Shown here piece after piece: positions 38,338 to 47,783 of a DNA stretch of 64,000 nt (position 1 is the stretch's first letter; each line of letters starts with the position of its first letter). Source of the stretch: Campylobacter volucris (GTDB lineage Bacteria; Campylobacterota; Campylobacteria; Campylobacterales; Campylobacteraceae). The stretch covers positions 62,001 through 126,000 of the forward strand of contig NZ_VOWJ01000021.1 in the NCBI RefSeq assembly GCF_008011665.1, read 5' to 3'. The notes beneath the pieces are model-generated. The model was not told the DNA's origin. It did not search any database and was given only the letters and a program-made list of their open reading frames with translations. A program made the position numbers and the translations under genes.

Positions 38338-39237
38338 AAGATATTGTTCAATAACTTCTTTGACTTTATCGGCTATAAAATTAGGCTCTAAGACTTTTAT
38401 ATAAGGCATATAATAATACACCAAAGGCAAAATTTCCATTTCATGATTTATCTCAAGTTCTATTGCTATGGAGCCATCATTATCTTTGCCGGTAATAATT
38501 TGAGATTTTAAAGGCTTTCTTTCAAAGTATTTTCGTATAGGTTCTTCGATTAAAAGTCTTACCACAAAAGTCTTTTCAAGACTAAACCATATAGAATTTG
38601 CCTTTTGAAGCTTAGTTTCTAAGTTTTCATCTGTTTGAAAATGCTCTTGTGTTAGAGTGATATTTTGTATATTTTTTAAGTAAAATTTCTTGAAAATTTC
38701 ACGCTTTTTCATATCAAAAGCAAGTAGATACCAAAAACCATTGAAAAAGGCTAGTTTTAAAGGTTTGGTTTGAAAAAGCTTGTTTTCATATTTAAATACA
38801 ATTTGCGTTTTAGTGTTTATAGCTTTTTCAAGAATTTGAAAATTTTTTAAATCTTTCTCTTCTAATTTCTCAGTATCTAAGCTAGCATAAATTGGATTAT
38901 TGATGTTTTGAGTGAGTTTAGAAAGTATAGGATGTGCTTTAGCATAAAAACTATCTCCAGCGCTTTTTGCCATGGTATCTAAGACTTCAAGAATGATTTT
39001 TTCATCTTGGTTTTGATAATCTTTGTTTGTATCAATACGCCATTTTCTACCATTTCTTATAAGCCCCATTTCTTCTAAAACACCTTGCATGTCTCTTTTT
39101 ATGGTTTTAGGATTAACATTTAACTCCTCGGCTAGTTCTTTTATGGTGAGGCCATTTTTAGATTTAACAAGTTTTTCATATAAAAATTCCAAGCGCGTTA
39201 ATTTAGGGTTTGATATATATTTTGCAAAATTTTTCAT
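38320..39237 (-). CDS. WYL-domain transcriptional regulator
   Basis: 305 residues. The N-terminal helix-turn-helix is GLTIKELAEELNVNPKTIKR, and the central WYL domain reads TKPLKLAFFNGFWYLLAFD with the usual KxFxxKxI follow-up (EIFKKFYLKNIQNITL). A C-terminal extension follows. Proteins of this layout (BrxR/CapW type) control defence islands by binding inverted repeats at promoters and sensing nucleic acid or nucleotide signals. It is the only recognisable DNA-binding regulator in the island, so it is the first candidate for the TAGAC-N7-GTCTA sites. I see no copy before its own start. Confidence 0.85.
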   Translation of the reverse strand: MKNFAKYISNPKLTRLEFLYEKLVKSKNGLTIKELAEELNVNPKTIKRDMQGVLEEMGLIRNGRKWRIDTNKDYQNQDEKIILEVLDTMAKSAGDSFYAKAHPILSKLTQNINNPIYASLDTEKLEEKDLKNFQILEKAINTKTQIVFKYENKLFQTKPLKLAFFNGFWYLLAFDMKKREIFKKFYLKNIQNITLTQEHFQTDENLETKLQKANSIWFSLEKTFVVRLLIEEPIRKYFERKPLKSQIITGKDNDGSIAIELEINHEMEILPLVYYYMPYIKVLEPNFIADKVKEVIEQYLKQISI

Positions 39238-39418
39238 TATATATTCCTTGCTTTTTAAAGAATAATTTTATATAAACATTATTTGATTTTAACAATATAT
39301 TATGAAAAATTATAACAATCTTAATATTTAAAAAACTTTAAATATGCTTAAATTAAGTAATAATTAAGATAAAATAATTATAATCACATTTTAAAAATTT
39401 TTTGGCAAAGGTAAGATG

Positions 39419-39844
39419 ATGACAAAGATAACAAAGCCAAACGAAGTAAAACGCGAATGGATCGTTTTAGACGCTGAAGGAAAGCGTTTTGGTCGTCTTT
39501 TGACAGAAGTGGCGACTATTTTAAGAGGTAAAAATAAACCTTGTTATACTCCAAATGTTGATTGTGGAGATTATGTAATTATCATTAATGCTTCTAAAGC
39601 AGTTTTTACAGGTGCAAATAAAGCAGAAGATAAACTATATCATAGACATTCAGGATATTTTGGAAGTGTTAAAAGTGAGAAATTTGGTGATTTATTAGAA
39701 AAAAATCCAGTTAAATTATATAAATTAGCAGTTCGTGGTATGCTACCTAAAACAAATTTGGGTAGAGCTATGCTTAAAAAATTAAAAATTTATGCAGGTA
39801 GTGAACACCCTCATACTGCTCAAATTGCTAATAAAGGAAAATAA
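39419..39844 (+). CDS. rplM: 50S ribosomal protein L13
   Basis: 141 residues from the ATG at 39419 (an ATG one codon earlier is equally open). Family text includes [19 protein letters not shown] and [20 protein letters not shown]. It forms the usual L13-S9 pair with rpsI and marks the right edge of the island. Confidence 0.96.
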   Translation: MTKITKPNEVKREWIVLDAEGKRFGRLLTEVATILRGKNKPCYTPNVDCGDYVIIINASKAVFTGANKAEDKLYHRHSGYFGSVKSEKFGDLLEKNPVKLYKLAVRGMLPKTNLGRAMLKKLKIYAGSEHPHTAQIANKGK

Positions 39845-39846
39845 TC

Positions 39847-40236
39847 ATGGCAACAACATACGCAACAGGTAAAAGAAAAACGGCTATTGCTAAGGTTTGG
39901 GTAAAACCTGGTAGTGGTAAAATTATCGTTAATGATATGGATTTAAATACTTGGCTTGGTGGACATGAAGCTATAAAATTAAAAGTAGTTCAACCTTTAT
40001 TAGTAACTAAGCAAGAAACTTCTATGGATATTAAAGCTACTACTTTAGGTGGTGGATATAGTGCTCAAGCTGAAGCTTTAAGACATGGTATTTCAAGAGC
40101 TTTAGCTGCCATGGATGCAGATTTTAGAGCATTGCTAAAACCAAAAGGACTTCTTACTAGAGATAGTAGAACTGTTGAGCGTAAAAAATACGGTCGTAGA
40201 AAAGCAAGAAGAAGCCCGCAATTTTCTAAGCGTTAA
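39847..40236 (+). CDS. rpsI: 30S ribosomal protein S9
   Basis: 129 residues, start [17 protein letters not shown], end [16 protein letters not shown], the canonical S9 tail reaching the P site. It follows rplM by two bases. Confidence 0.97.
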   Translation: MATTYATGKRKTAIAKVWVKPGSGKIIVNDMDLNTWLGGHEAIKLKVVQPLLVTKQETSMDIKATTLGGGYSAQAEALRHGISRALAAMDADFRALLKPKGLLTRDSRTVERKKYGRRKARRSPQFSKR

Positions 40237-40385
40237 TCATCCATTGGATCCTTTTTTGGATCCATATTCTCGCATATATTTTATAAATATTTTTCTTTCA
40301 TTTAATAAAACAAGATTTTTTATTTATAAAAAATATTTACAATTTCATTTGTCCGATCAGGGAAACCTCCTTTTTGTAGTAAATT

Positions 40386-40406
40386 AAGCCTCTGCTAAAG
40401 AGGCTT
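40386..40406 (+). terminator. Terminator between rpsI and cadF
   Basis: An 8-bp stem AAGCCTCT/AGAGGCTT with a 5-base loop, followed by a T-rich stretch (ATCTTTCTTT). It lies about 150 bases after rpsI and before the cadF promoter. The rest of the 230-base gap holds a palindromic GGATCC pair near 40243 without a T-run. Confidence 0.6.
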
Positions 40407-40430
40407 ATCTTTCTTTAATATTCTTTTTAA

Positions 40431-40436
40431 TATAAT
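40431..40436 (+). promoter_or_regulatory. -10 box for cadF
   Basis: TATAAT, 33 bases before the cadF ATG and behind the terminator, so cadF has its own promoter. Confidence 0.55.
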
Positions 40437-40468
40437 ATTTGCTAATTTACTTCATTTAAGGAAAAATT

Positions 40469-41449
40469 ATGAAAAAAGTTATAAGTTTATTGAGCTTAGC
40501 TAGTGTTTTATTTGCTTTTGATACAAGTAAAATGGAAATTACTCCAACATTTAACTATACAGTTCCAGAAGGAAATTTAGATCTTAAAAATTATGGCGGA
40601 GCTGGTATTAGATTTGGTTATCATTATGACACTTTTTGGATAGATCAAGCTGAATTAGGTATGGAATATACTAGTAAAGCAAAATATAATAATCCATCTC
40701 ACACTCATACACACACTAATGTGGCAAGATTTTACACCAATGCTATTAAAGGAATGGATATAACAGATAATGTTTATTTATATGGTTTATTAGGTCTTGG
40801 TTATGAATATTTAAGCAATGGTGCGTATGAAAATAAAAGTGGCATGTTTGCTCAATATGGCGCAGGGATGAAATTTGCACTTAGTGATAGTTTAGCTTTA
40901 AGACTTGAAGCAAGAGATCAAATTAAATTTAATGATGGTGATCATAATTTAATTTCTAGTGCAGGTTTGAGTTTTTATTTTGGAAAAAATATATCTAAAC
41001 AGGATATAATACAAGAAAAAATTACAATAGTAGAAATACAAGAACCTATTGAGAAAAGTTGTTCAGAACCAAGAAAAGGTGCTTTACTTGATCATATAGG
41101 TTGTGAAAGAACTATCGCCTTAGAAGGATATTTTGGATTTGATCAAATTATTATTAATCCTGAATTTGAACAAAAAATTCAAGAAGTTGGAAAAGTTTTA
41201 GAGGAAAATCCACAATATTATACAATCTTAGAAGGACATACTGATAGTACAGGGCCAAAAGCATATAATCAAAAATTGTCTTTAGATCGTGCTAATGCAG
41301 TAGCAAAAGAACTTGAAAAAGCAGGTGTTTCTAAAGATAAAATCACAACAAAAGGTTATGGTTATGATAAACCAATAGCCAGTAACGATACAAAAGAAGG
41401 TCGTGCGCAAAATAGAAGAGTGGAGGCTAAATTTTTTATAAAAGAATAA
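40469..41449 (+). CDS. cadF: Outer membrane fibronectin-binding protein CadF
   Basis: 326 residues: signal peptide [17 protein letters not shown], an eight-strand OmpA-type barrel with the loop [10 protein letters not shown], and a C-terminal OmpA peptidoglycan-binding domain ([30 protein letters not shown]). It anchors the outer membrane and binds host fibronectin. The tetrapeptide at the C. jejuni FRLS binding site reads FALS here ([14 protein letters not shown]). The length is slightly above that of C. jejuni, as expected for the C. lari group. Confidence 0.93.
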   Translation: MKKVISLLSLASVLFAFDTSKMEITPTFNYTVPEGNLDLKNYGGAGIRFGYHYDTFWIDQAELGMEYTSKAKYNNPSHTHTHTNVARFYTNAIKGMDITDNVYLYGLLGLGYEYLSNGAYENKSGMFAQYGAGMKFALSDSLALRLEARDQIKFNDGDHNLISSAGLSFYFGKNISKQDIIQEKITIVEIQEPIEKSCSEPRKGALLDHIGCERTIALEGYFGFDQIIINPEFEQKIQEVGKVLEENPQYYTILEGHTDSTGPKAYNQKLSLDRANAVAKELEKAGVSKDKITTKGYGYDKPIASNDTKEGRAQNRRVEAKFFIKE

Positions 41450-41452
41450 TCA

Positions 41453-42097
41453 TTGTATAAAAAAACTATTTTATTTGATTTGGATGGCACTTTGATTGAT
41501 TCAACAAGTGCCATTTTAAAAGGATTTAATGATGCTTTTAAAACTTTTGGACAAACTCCAAAAGATCATGAGTGGGTTAAATCTTTGATAGGTTTTCCGC
41601 TTGATATTGCTTTTGAAAAGTTAGGCGTCGCAAAGGAAAAAATTCAAGATTATATAGTCGCTTATAGAAATACTTATAAAGATATTTATATCGATCAAAC
41701 ATATTTATTACCTTTAGCCAAAGAAAGCGTAAAAGAAGCAAGTTTATTTGCTAATTTAGCGGTAGTAACTACTAAAAGTTCCAAATTTTCAAAGCCTTTA
41801 TTAGATCATTTAGGTATTGGGAGATATTTTAAGGTTGTTATAGGAAGAGATGATGTGGTTTATCCAAAACCAAATGCAGAGCCTATATTTTTAGCTTTAG
41901 ATAAACTAGAACAAGATACAAAAAATACTTTTATGATAGGCGATACTCATATTGATATCTTAGCAGCAAAAAATGCCAATGTCATCCCTATAGCAGTTAC
42001 AAGTGGATATGAATCAAAGAAAAATTTGCAAAAATTTAATACTTTAATATTTGAAAATACTTATCAAGCTGTGCAATATTTAAAAAATATCCAATAA
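41453..42097 (+). CDS. HAD-superfamily phosphatase (phosphoglycolate phosphatase-like)
   Basis: 214 residues from a TTG start three bases after cadF. Motif I FDLDGTLIDS, a Ser/Thr in VVTTKSS (motif II), Lys in YPKPNAEP (motif III) and GDTHIDILAAKNA (motif IV). The small helical cap fits the Gph/PGP subfamily. The substrate cannot be told from sequence. Confidence 0.85.
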   Translation: MYKKTILFDLDGTLIDSTSAILKGFNDAFKTFGQTPKDHEWVKSLIGFPLDIAFEKLGVAKEKIQDYIVAYRNTYKDIYIDQTYLLPLAKESVKEASLFANLAVVTTKSSKFSKPLLDHLGIGRYFKVVIGRDDVVYPKPNAEPIFLALDKLEQDTKNTFMIGDTHIDILAAKNANVIPIAVTSGYESKKNLQKFNTLIFENTYQAVQYLKNIQ

Positions 42098-42137
42098 ATT
42101 CACATTCTAAGTATGTGCTAGATTCATGTTGAAGATT

Positions 42138-42163
42138 TTTTATTATTGTTTAAGATAATAAAA
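42138..42163 (+). terminator. AT-only hairpin upstream of por
   Basis: A 9-bp AT stem (TTTTATTAT with its complement) in the 120-base gap between the phosphatase and por. It may end the cadF unit. The weak pairing makes this tentative. Confidence 0.3.
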
Positions 42164-42217
42164 GATAAAGTAGCTATTGATTTGAAAGTAAATAATTGAA
42201 TTTAAGGATAGTTTATA

Positions 42218-45200
42218 ATGAGTAAGATAATGAAAACAATGGATGGAAATGAAGCAGCTGCCTATGCTGCATATGCATTCACAGAGGTTGCAGGAATTTA
42301 TCCTATTACCCCAAGTTCTCCTATGGCTGATTATACAGATGTTTGGGCGTCTCAAGGGAAGAAAAATTTGTTTGGAGTGCCTGTTAAAGTAGTAGAAATG
42401 CAAAGTGAAGCAGGAGCTGCAGGAACGGTTCATGGATCTTTACAAGCAGGATCGCTTACTACTACCTACACAGCTTCTCAAGGGCTTTTATTGAAAATAC
42501 CAAATATGTATAAAATAGCAGGTCAATTACTACCAGGTGTTATACATGTGGCAGCAAGAGCTTTGGCTTCTCAAGCACTTTCTATTTTTGGAGATCATCA
42601 AGATATTTATGCAGCTAGACAAACAGGGTTTGCAATGCTTTGTTCGCATTCTGTGCAAGAATGTATGGATTTAGCTGGTGTTGCACATTTAGCAGCGATT
42701 AAAGGAAGAGTACCTTTTATGCATTTTTTTGATGGTTTTAGAACTTCACATGAAATTCAAAAAATTGAAGTAATGGATTATGTACATTTTGATCGTTTAT
42801 TGGATCGTAAGGCTTTGAATGAATTTAGAAATGCCTGTCTTAATCCAGAAAATCCTAAAACAAGAGGGACTGCGCAAAATGATGATATTTATTTCCAAAC
42901 ACGAGAATTAGCAAATAGATATTATGATGGGGTTGCTGATATTGTAAATGAATATATGCAAGAAATTTCTAAGATTACAGGAAGAGAATATAAGCCTTTT
43001 GTGTATTATGGAAACCCACAGGCTACAAGTGTTGTGGTAGCTATGGGTTCTGTGACTGAGGCTTTAAAAGAAGTGGTGGATTATTTAAATAATAAAGGTC
43101 ATAAAGTAGGGGTTTTAAAAGTTCATTTATATAGACCTTTTAGCTTAAAATATCTTTTTGATGTGATGCCTCAAAGTGTTGAAAGAATTGCTGTTTTAGA
43201 TAGGACAAAAGAGCCAGGTAGTTTGGGTGAGCCATTGTATTTAGATTTAAAAAGTGCATATTATGGCAAAGAAAAAGCACCTTTGATAGTGGGTGGTAGA
43301 TATGGTTTATCTTCAAAAGATGTTGATCCTGCACAACTTTTAGCTGTGTTTGACAATTTAAATCAGCAAAATCCAAAAGATGGTTTTACCATAGGCATAA
43401 TTGATGATGTTACCCATACTTCTTTAAATGTCGGAGAAAAAATTTCACTTAGTGATGATAGCACTATAGAATGTTTATTTTATGGACTTGGTGCAGATGG
43501 CACAGTAGGAGCAAATAAAAATTCTATTAAGATTATAGGCGATAAAACAGATTTTTATGCGCAAGCTTATTTTGCATATGATTCTAAAAAATCAGGTGGT
43601 TATACAAGAAGTCATTTAAGATTTTCTAAAAAACCAATTACTTCAACCTATTTAGTTTCAACTCCTCATTTTGTAGCATGTTCAGTGGCAGCATATTTAG
43701 AAATTTATGATGTTTTGGCAGGAATTAGAAAAGGTGGTACCTTTCTTTTAAATAGTATTTGGAATGCACAAGAAACTATTAAAAAAATCCCAAATGCCGT
43801 AAAAAGGGTTTTAGCACAAAAAGAAATTAATTTTTATATCATTAATGCTACAAAACTTGCTAGAGAAATAGGACTTGGAAGTAGGACAAATACTATTATG
43901 CAAGCAGCATTTTTTAAACTTGCAAATATTATCGATTTTGAAGATGCTAAAAAATATATGAAAGAATTAGCATATAAATCATATAGCAAAAAAGGCGATG
44001 CAATAGTTGAAATGAATTACAAGGCTATTGATATGGGTGAAGATGGACTTGTAAAAGTTGATATTGATCCTTCTTGGGTAAATTTAGCTGATGAAATTAA
44101 AGAAGAAACTATAGCCTATAAGGGAACTGAATTTGTAGAAAAAATTGCCAAACCTATGAATGCTGCAAAGGGCGATGATTTACCAGTTTCTGCATTTTTG
44201 GGATATGAAGATGGTAGTTTTGAGCATGGAACTACTGAATTTGAAAAAAGAGGCGTTGGGGTTATGGTGCCAAGATGGATAGAAGCAAACTGCATACAAT
44301 GCAACCAATGTGCATCAGTTTGTCCTCATGCTGTTATTAGACCATTTTTGATTGATGAAGAAGAATTAAATAATGCTCCAGCTGGAGTAAAAGAACATAA
44401 TTTAAATGCAAAAGGTGTAAAAGAGCAAAAACTTAGCTTTAAAATTCAAGTATCTCCGCTTGATTGTACCGGGTGTGAGCTTTGTGCACAAGAATGTCCT
44501 ACTAAAGAAAAATCCTTAGTTATGGTGCCATTAGGTGAAGAACTCGAACATGGAGAGCAAGAAAATGCTGATTATTTATTTAAAAAAGTTACTTATAAAG
44601 ATAATGTTTTAAATAGAGAGAATACTAAAGGAATTCAGTTTGCTCAGCCTTTATTTGAATTCCATGGTGCTTGTCCAGGGTGTGGTGAAACTCCATATAT
44701 TACTTTAATTACAAGATTATTCGGAGAAAGAATGATTGTTGCTAATGCAACGGGTTGTAGTTCTATTTATGGTGGGTCAGCACCTTCTACTCCATATAGA
44801 AAAAGCAATAAAAATGGTCATGGGCCAGCTTGGGGTAATTCTTTGTTTGAGGATAATGCTGAATTTGGTTTTGGGATGAAAATGGCAACTGACACAACTA
44901 GACATAAAATAGAATATATTATGAATGAAAGTATGCAAGAAGTTCCTAATGCACTTTCAGCTTTATATAAAGAATGGATTGCAAATAAAGAAGATTATAA
45001 GCTATCTTTAGAACTAAGAGATAAATTGGTGCCACTTTTAGAGGAAAACAAATCAATCAAAGCTGTAAATGATATTTTAGAACTTAAAAGTTTCTTGAGT
45101 AAAAAATCCCATTGGATTTTTGGAGGAGATGGTTGGGCCTATGATATAGGTTATGGTGGCCTTGATCATGTTTTGGCCAGTGGAGAAAATGTTAATATTT

Positions 45201-45772
45201 TAGTTTTAGATACTGAAGTGTATTCAAATACCGGAGGACAAAGTTCAAAATCTTCAAGAACAGGTGCTGTAGCACAGTTTGCAGCTGCTGGAAAACCTGT
45301 GCAAAAGAAAGATTTAGGTCAAATTGCTATGACTTATGGATATATTTTTGTAGCTCAAGTAAATTCTAATGCAAATTATGCGCAATTGCTAAAAGCAGTG
45401 ATAGCTGCTGAGGCTTATGATGGACCATCATTGATTATTGCTTATTCTCCTTGTATTGCTCATGGTATTAAAGGTGGGCTTGGAAATTCAGGAGATCAAG
45501 CAGATTTGGCTACAAAATGTGGATATTGGCCAACTTATATTTATGATCCACGCTTAGAAGCTGAAGGTAAAAATCCTTTAACAATTTCATCTAAAGAGCC
45601 TGATTGGGATTTGTATGAGAATTTTTTAATGAATGAAGTTCGTTATAGTTCTTTGAAAAAATCAAATCCAGAACAAGCTAAAGAATTGTTTGAAAAAAAT
45701 AAAGCAGATGCACAGCGTCGTTATAGACAACTAAAGCGTTTAGCTAGTGCTGATTTTAGCAATGAAAATTAA
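42218..45772 (+). CDS. por: Pyruvate:ferredoxin (flavodoxin) oxidoreductase
   Basis: 1184 residues, a single-chain fusion of the gamma, alpha, delta and beta parts. It converts pyruvate to acetyl-CoA with reduction of flavodoxin. The N-terminal alpha part begins MDGNEAAAYAAYAFTEVAGI. Two ferredoxin clusters are CIQCNQCASVCPHA and CTGCELCAQECPT, and the TPP-binding beta part has HGACPGCGETPY, GDGWAYDIGYGGLDHV and NTGGQSSKS. Flavodoxin, its likely acceptor, is encoded at 61495. Confidence 0.97.
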   Translation: MSKIMKTMDGNEAAAYAAYAFTEVAGIYPITPSSPMADYTDVWASQGKKNLFGVPVKVVEMQSEAGAAGTVHGSLQAGSLTTTYTASQGLLLKIPNMYKIAGQLLPGVIHVAARALASQALSIFGDHQDIYAARQTGFAMLCSHSVQECMDLAGVAHLAAIKGRVPFMHFFDGFRTSHEIQKIEVMDYVHFDRLLDRKALNEFRNACLNPENPKTRGTAQNDDIYFQTRELANRYYDGVADIVNEYMQEISKITGREYKPFVYYGNPQATSVVVAMGSVTEALKEVVDYLNNKGHKVGVLKVHLYRPFSLKYLFDVMPQSVERIAVLDRTKEPGSLGEPLYLDLKSAYYGKEKAPLIVGGRYGLSSKDVDPAQLLAVFDNLNQQNPKDGFTIGIIDDVTHTSLNVGEKISLSDDSTIECLFYGLGADGTVGANKNSIKIIGDKTDFYAQAYFAYDSKKSGGYTRSHLRFSKKPITSTYLVSTPHFVACSVAAYLEIYDVLAGIRKGGTFLLNSIWNAQETIKKIPNAVKRVLAQKEINFYIINATKLAREIGLGSRTNTIMQAAFFKLANIIDFEDAKKYMKELAYKSYSKKGDAIVEMNYKAIDMGEDGLVKVDIDPSWVNLADEIKEETIAYKGTEFVEKIAKPMNAAKGDDLPVSAFLGYEDGSFEHGTTEFEKRGVGVMVPRWIEANCIQCNQCASVCPHAVIRPFLIDEEELNNAPAGVKEHNLNAKGVKEQKLSFKIQVSPLDCTGCELCAQECPTKEKSLVMVPLGEELEHGEQENADYLFKKVTYKDNVLNRENTKGIQFAQPLFEFHGACPGCGETPYITLITRLFGERMIVANATGCSSIYGGSAPSTPYRKSNKNGHGPAWGNSLFEDNAEFGFGMKMATDTTRHKIEYIMNESMQEVPNALSALYKEWIANKEDYKLSLELRDKLVPLLEENKSIKAVNDILELKSFLSKKSHWIFGGDGWAYDIGYGGLDHVLASGENVNILVLDTEVYSNTGGQSSKSSRTGAVAQFAAAGKPVQKKDLGQIAMTYGYIFVAQVNSNANYAQLLKAVIAAEAYDGPSLIIAYSPCIAHGIKGGLGNSGDQADLATKCGYWPTYIYDPRLEAEGKNPLTISSKEPDWDLYENFLMNEVRYSSLKKSNPEQAKELFEKNKADAQRRYRQLKRLASADFSNEN

Positions 45773-45774
45773 AA

Positions 45775-46101
45775 TTGCTTAAAAATCTTTTTATATTTAT
45801 ATCAGTGGTTAGTCTTTATAGTGCTGATCATTTCATTTTTGAAAAATCTTGCAATGTGGATTTAACCGCATTGCAAGATCCTTTTTTTCAAGACAAATCT
45901 TATGTAGATTTCAATCTTTCGTTGCAAGCTATAATGTCAAATAAAGTTAAGATTAACAATGCTTGGTATATGCTAAATGATGAAATTAATGGATTTAAAA
46001 TAATTAAAATAGATAAATTTCAAGTTTTGCTTATAAAAAATGATAAAGAAGAGATGGTTTTAAATTTATATGAGAAAAATAATAATATTGTTATTTATTA
46101 G
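45775..46101 (+). CDS. PilP-like component of the transformation (Cts) system
   Basis: 108 residues from a TTG start three bases after por. N-terminal signal sequence, then a small beta domain with LQDPFF and AIMSNKVKINNAWYMLNDEI, which resembles the PilP/GspC homology region that docks on a secretin. The next gene is the secretin, overlapping by 32 bases. In C. jejuni the gene in this place is, from memory, ctsR; I have not assigned the symbol. Confidence 0.6.
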   Translation: MLKNLFIFISVVSLYSADHFIFEKSCNVDLTALQDPFFQDKSYVDFNLSLQAIMSNKVKINNAWYMLNDEINGFKIIKIDKFQVLLIKNDKEEMVLNLYEKNNNIVIY

Positions 46102-47464
46102 TATATGTTTTGCTCAAGTTTATGCAAATTCGTGCTATCAAAGAATTTTTAATATAAGCGTTAATTCTAAAAGTACTTTACTAGAAATTTTAAATGAGCT
46201 TGGCAAGGAATGTGGTTTTAGTATTATCATAAAAGATTCTTTGGCGCAAAATAAATTAAATGCTACTCAAAATTATCTTCATATTAGAAAGATGTCTTTA
46301 TGAGAAATTTTTAATCTTTTGTTAAAAGAAAATAATCTTGCTTATGATTATGAAAAAAATATTTTAAAAATTTATGGAAAAGTGGTAAAGACTTTTAAAA
46401 TTCATTATATTAGCTCTATTAGAGAAGGACAAAGTATCACTAAAGCTTCGGTAGATTCAAGACCAAGACAAGGAGAATATGAACATTCTAGCAAAGAGGC
46501 TGATAATTTGGTTATAAGCACTGATAGGTTTGATTTTTGGGAGAAAATTGCAGAAGAAATTCAAGCTTTACTTGATGAAAATACTACCAAACCTATTATT
46601 AATACCAATGCAGGAATCATTACCTTGCAAGCGACTCCATATGAAATTGCAAGAGTGCAAAATTATTTAAATGATTTAAATAAACGATTGAAAAAGCAAG
46701 TTCTAATTGATGTGAGTATAGTTGCCGTGCATTTAAACAAAAATCATTCTAGTGGGATTAATTGGCAAGAACTTGCTTTTAAGTTAAATGGTGATGATAA
46801 AGATTTTATCATAAATAAAGGTGGCATTAAAAATATCAATTTAAAAGCAAATATACAAACTCAAGCGATTATAAATTTATTACAAGAAAATGGCAAAACC
46901 ACGGTGCTTTCTAATCCAAAACTTATGGCTTTAAATAATCAACAAGCAATTATTTCTATAGGCGATACTATAAATTATCAAGTTAAAGAAAGTTCCAAAG
47001 GTACTGAAAATGGAAGTACAATTAGCGAAACTTATAATAATTATTCTATTTTTGTAGGAATTTTACTTAATATTTTGCCAGAAATTTCAGATGATCATAA
47101 GATTATGCTTAGGATAAATCCTAGTTTGAGTGATTTTAAATATAGTGTTGATAATCATCGTCAAAATAAACCAAGAAATATTGCACCTGATACTATACAA
47201 AAAAAGCTTTCAACTGTTGTAGAAGTGGAAGATTCTCAAACTTTAATTTTAGGTGGTTTGATTAGCAAAAATAGCATTAATAATCAAAATGAAATCAATT
47301 TGCTTTCTAAAATACCTATTTTTGGGTTATTATTTCAAGGTGAGCAAAATATAGAAGATGTCAGTGAAATTGTTTTTATCATCAAGCCAACCATACTTAA
47401 AGAAGATAAAAAGATACTAAATTTAAAAGATTTGGGTTTTAAAAATGAAGATTATATGTTTTAG
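46070..47464 (+). pseudogene. ctsD: Competence secretin CtsD interrupted by an in-frame TGA
   Basis: Outer membrane secretin for DNA uptake. The reading frame is continuous from MRKIIILLFISICFAQVYAN (signal peptide) through an STN-type domain, broken only by TGA at 46301-46303: HIRKMSL-stop-EIFNLLLKENNLAYDYE. The second part keeps the secretin domain (VLIDVSIVAVHL, VLSNPKLMALNNQQA, VEVEDSQTLILGGL, LLSKIPIFGLLF). No frameshift is needed, so one base change explains it. A downstream TTG restart at 46319 would lack the signal peptide and could not reach the outer membrane. Confidence 0.85.
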
Positions 47465-47783
47465 CATGTTAATCATGTTTTTAGTTTTTTCAAAATTAAA
47501 AGCAAAAATTAGCATTAAAAATGAGAATATAGATTCTTTGATTTTATATGAAAAATTTATCAATGATCCAAGTTATATCAATGCTTTAAATTTAGCTCAA
47601 TATTTTTATGCTATAAAAGATTATCAAAATTCTTCATTTTGGGCTATAGAAGCCAATGAAATTGAGTATTTAGGAAAAGATGCTTGGCTGATTTTTATTA
47701 ATTCTAAAATCAAACAAGGACAAATTGATCAAGCATTAAAAGCCAAAGAAGAATATGAAAAAGTATTAAATGCAAGTTATTAA
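47445..47783 (+). CDS. Small TPR-like exported protein in the cts cluster
   Basis: 112 residues with a signal or anchor (MKIICFSMLIMFLVFSKLKA) and a helical repeat-like body (YINALNLAQYFYAIKDYQNSSFWAIEAN and on) in the style of TPR/CDC27 proteins. It overlaps ctsD and ctsE. From memory, the C. jejuni cluster has two larger genes (ctsP and ctsX) between ctsD and ctsE; only this one is present, and it has no P-loop. Confidence 0.6.
   Translation: MKIICFSMLIMFLVFSKLKAKISIKNENIDSLILYEKFINDPSYINALNLAQYFYAIKDYQNSSFWAIEANEIEYLGKDAWLIFINSKIKQGQIDQALKAKEEYEKVLNASY

Noticed and set aside
19796-39415. Prophage or integrative element
   Set aside because: No integrase, structural, packaging or conjugation genes are visible and no attachment repeats flank the region.
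40241-40262. GGATCC pair as the rpsI terminator
   Set aside because: The repeat is built from a palindromic hexamer with T-run in the loop and none after it, so it does not look like a standard terminator. The hairpin at 40386 fits better.
42143-42433. Antisense gene at the start of por
   Set aside because: Its length comes from the absence of stops opposite a strongly conserved coding sequence, and it has no protein-like composition.
46301-46303. TGA in ctsD read as selenocysteine, given the tRNA-Sec in the window
   Set aside because: The bases after the TGA are an AT-rich coding stretch with no stable hairpin that could act as a SECIS element, and secretins have no known use for selenocysteine.
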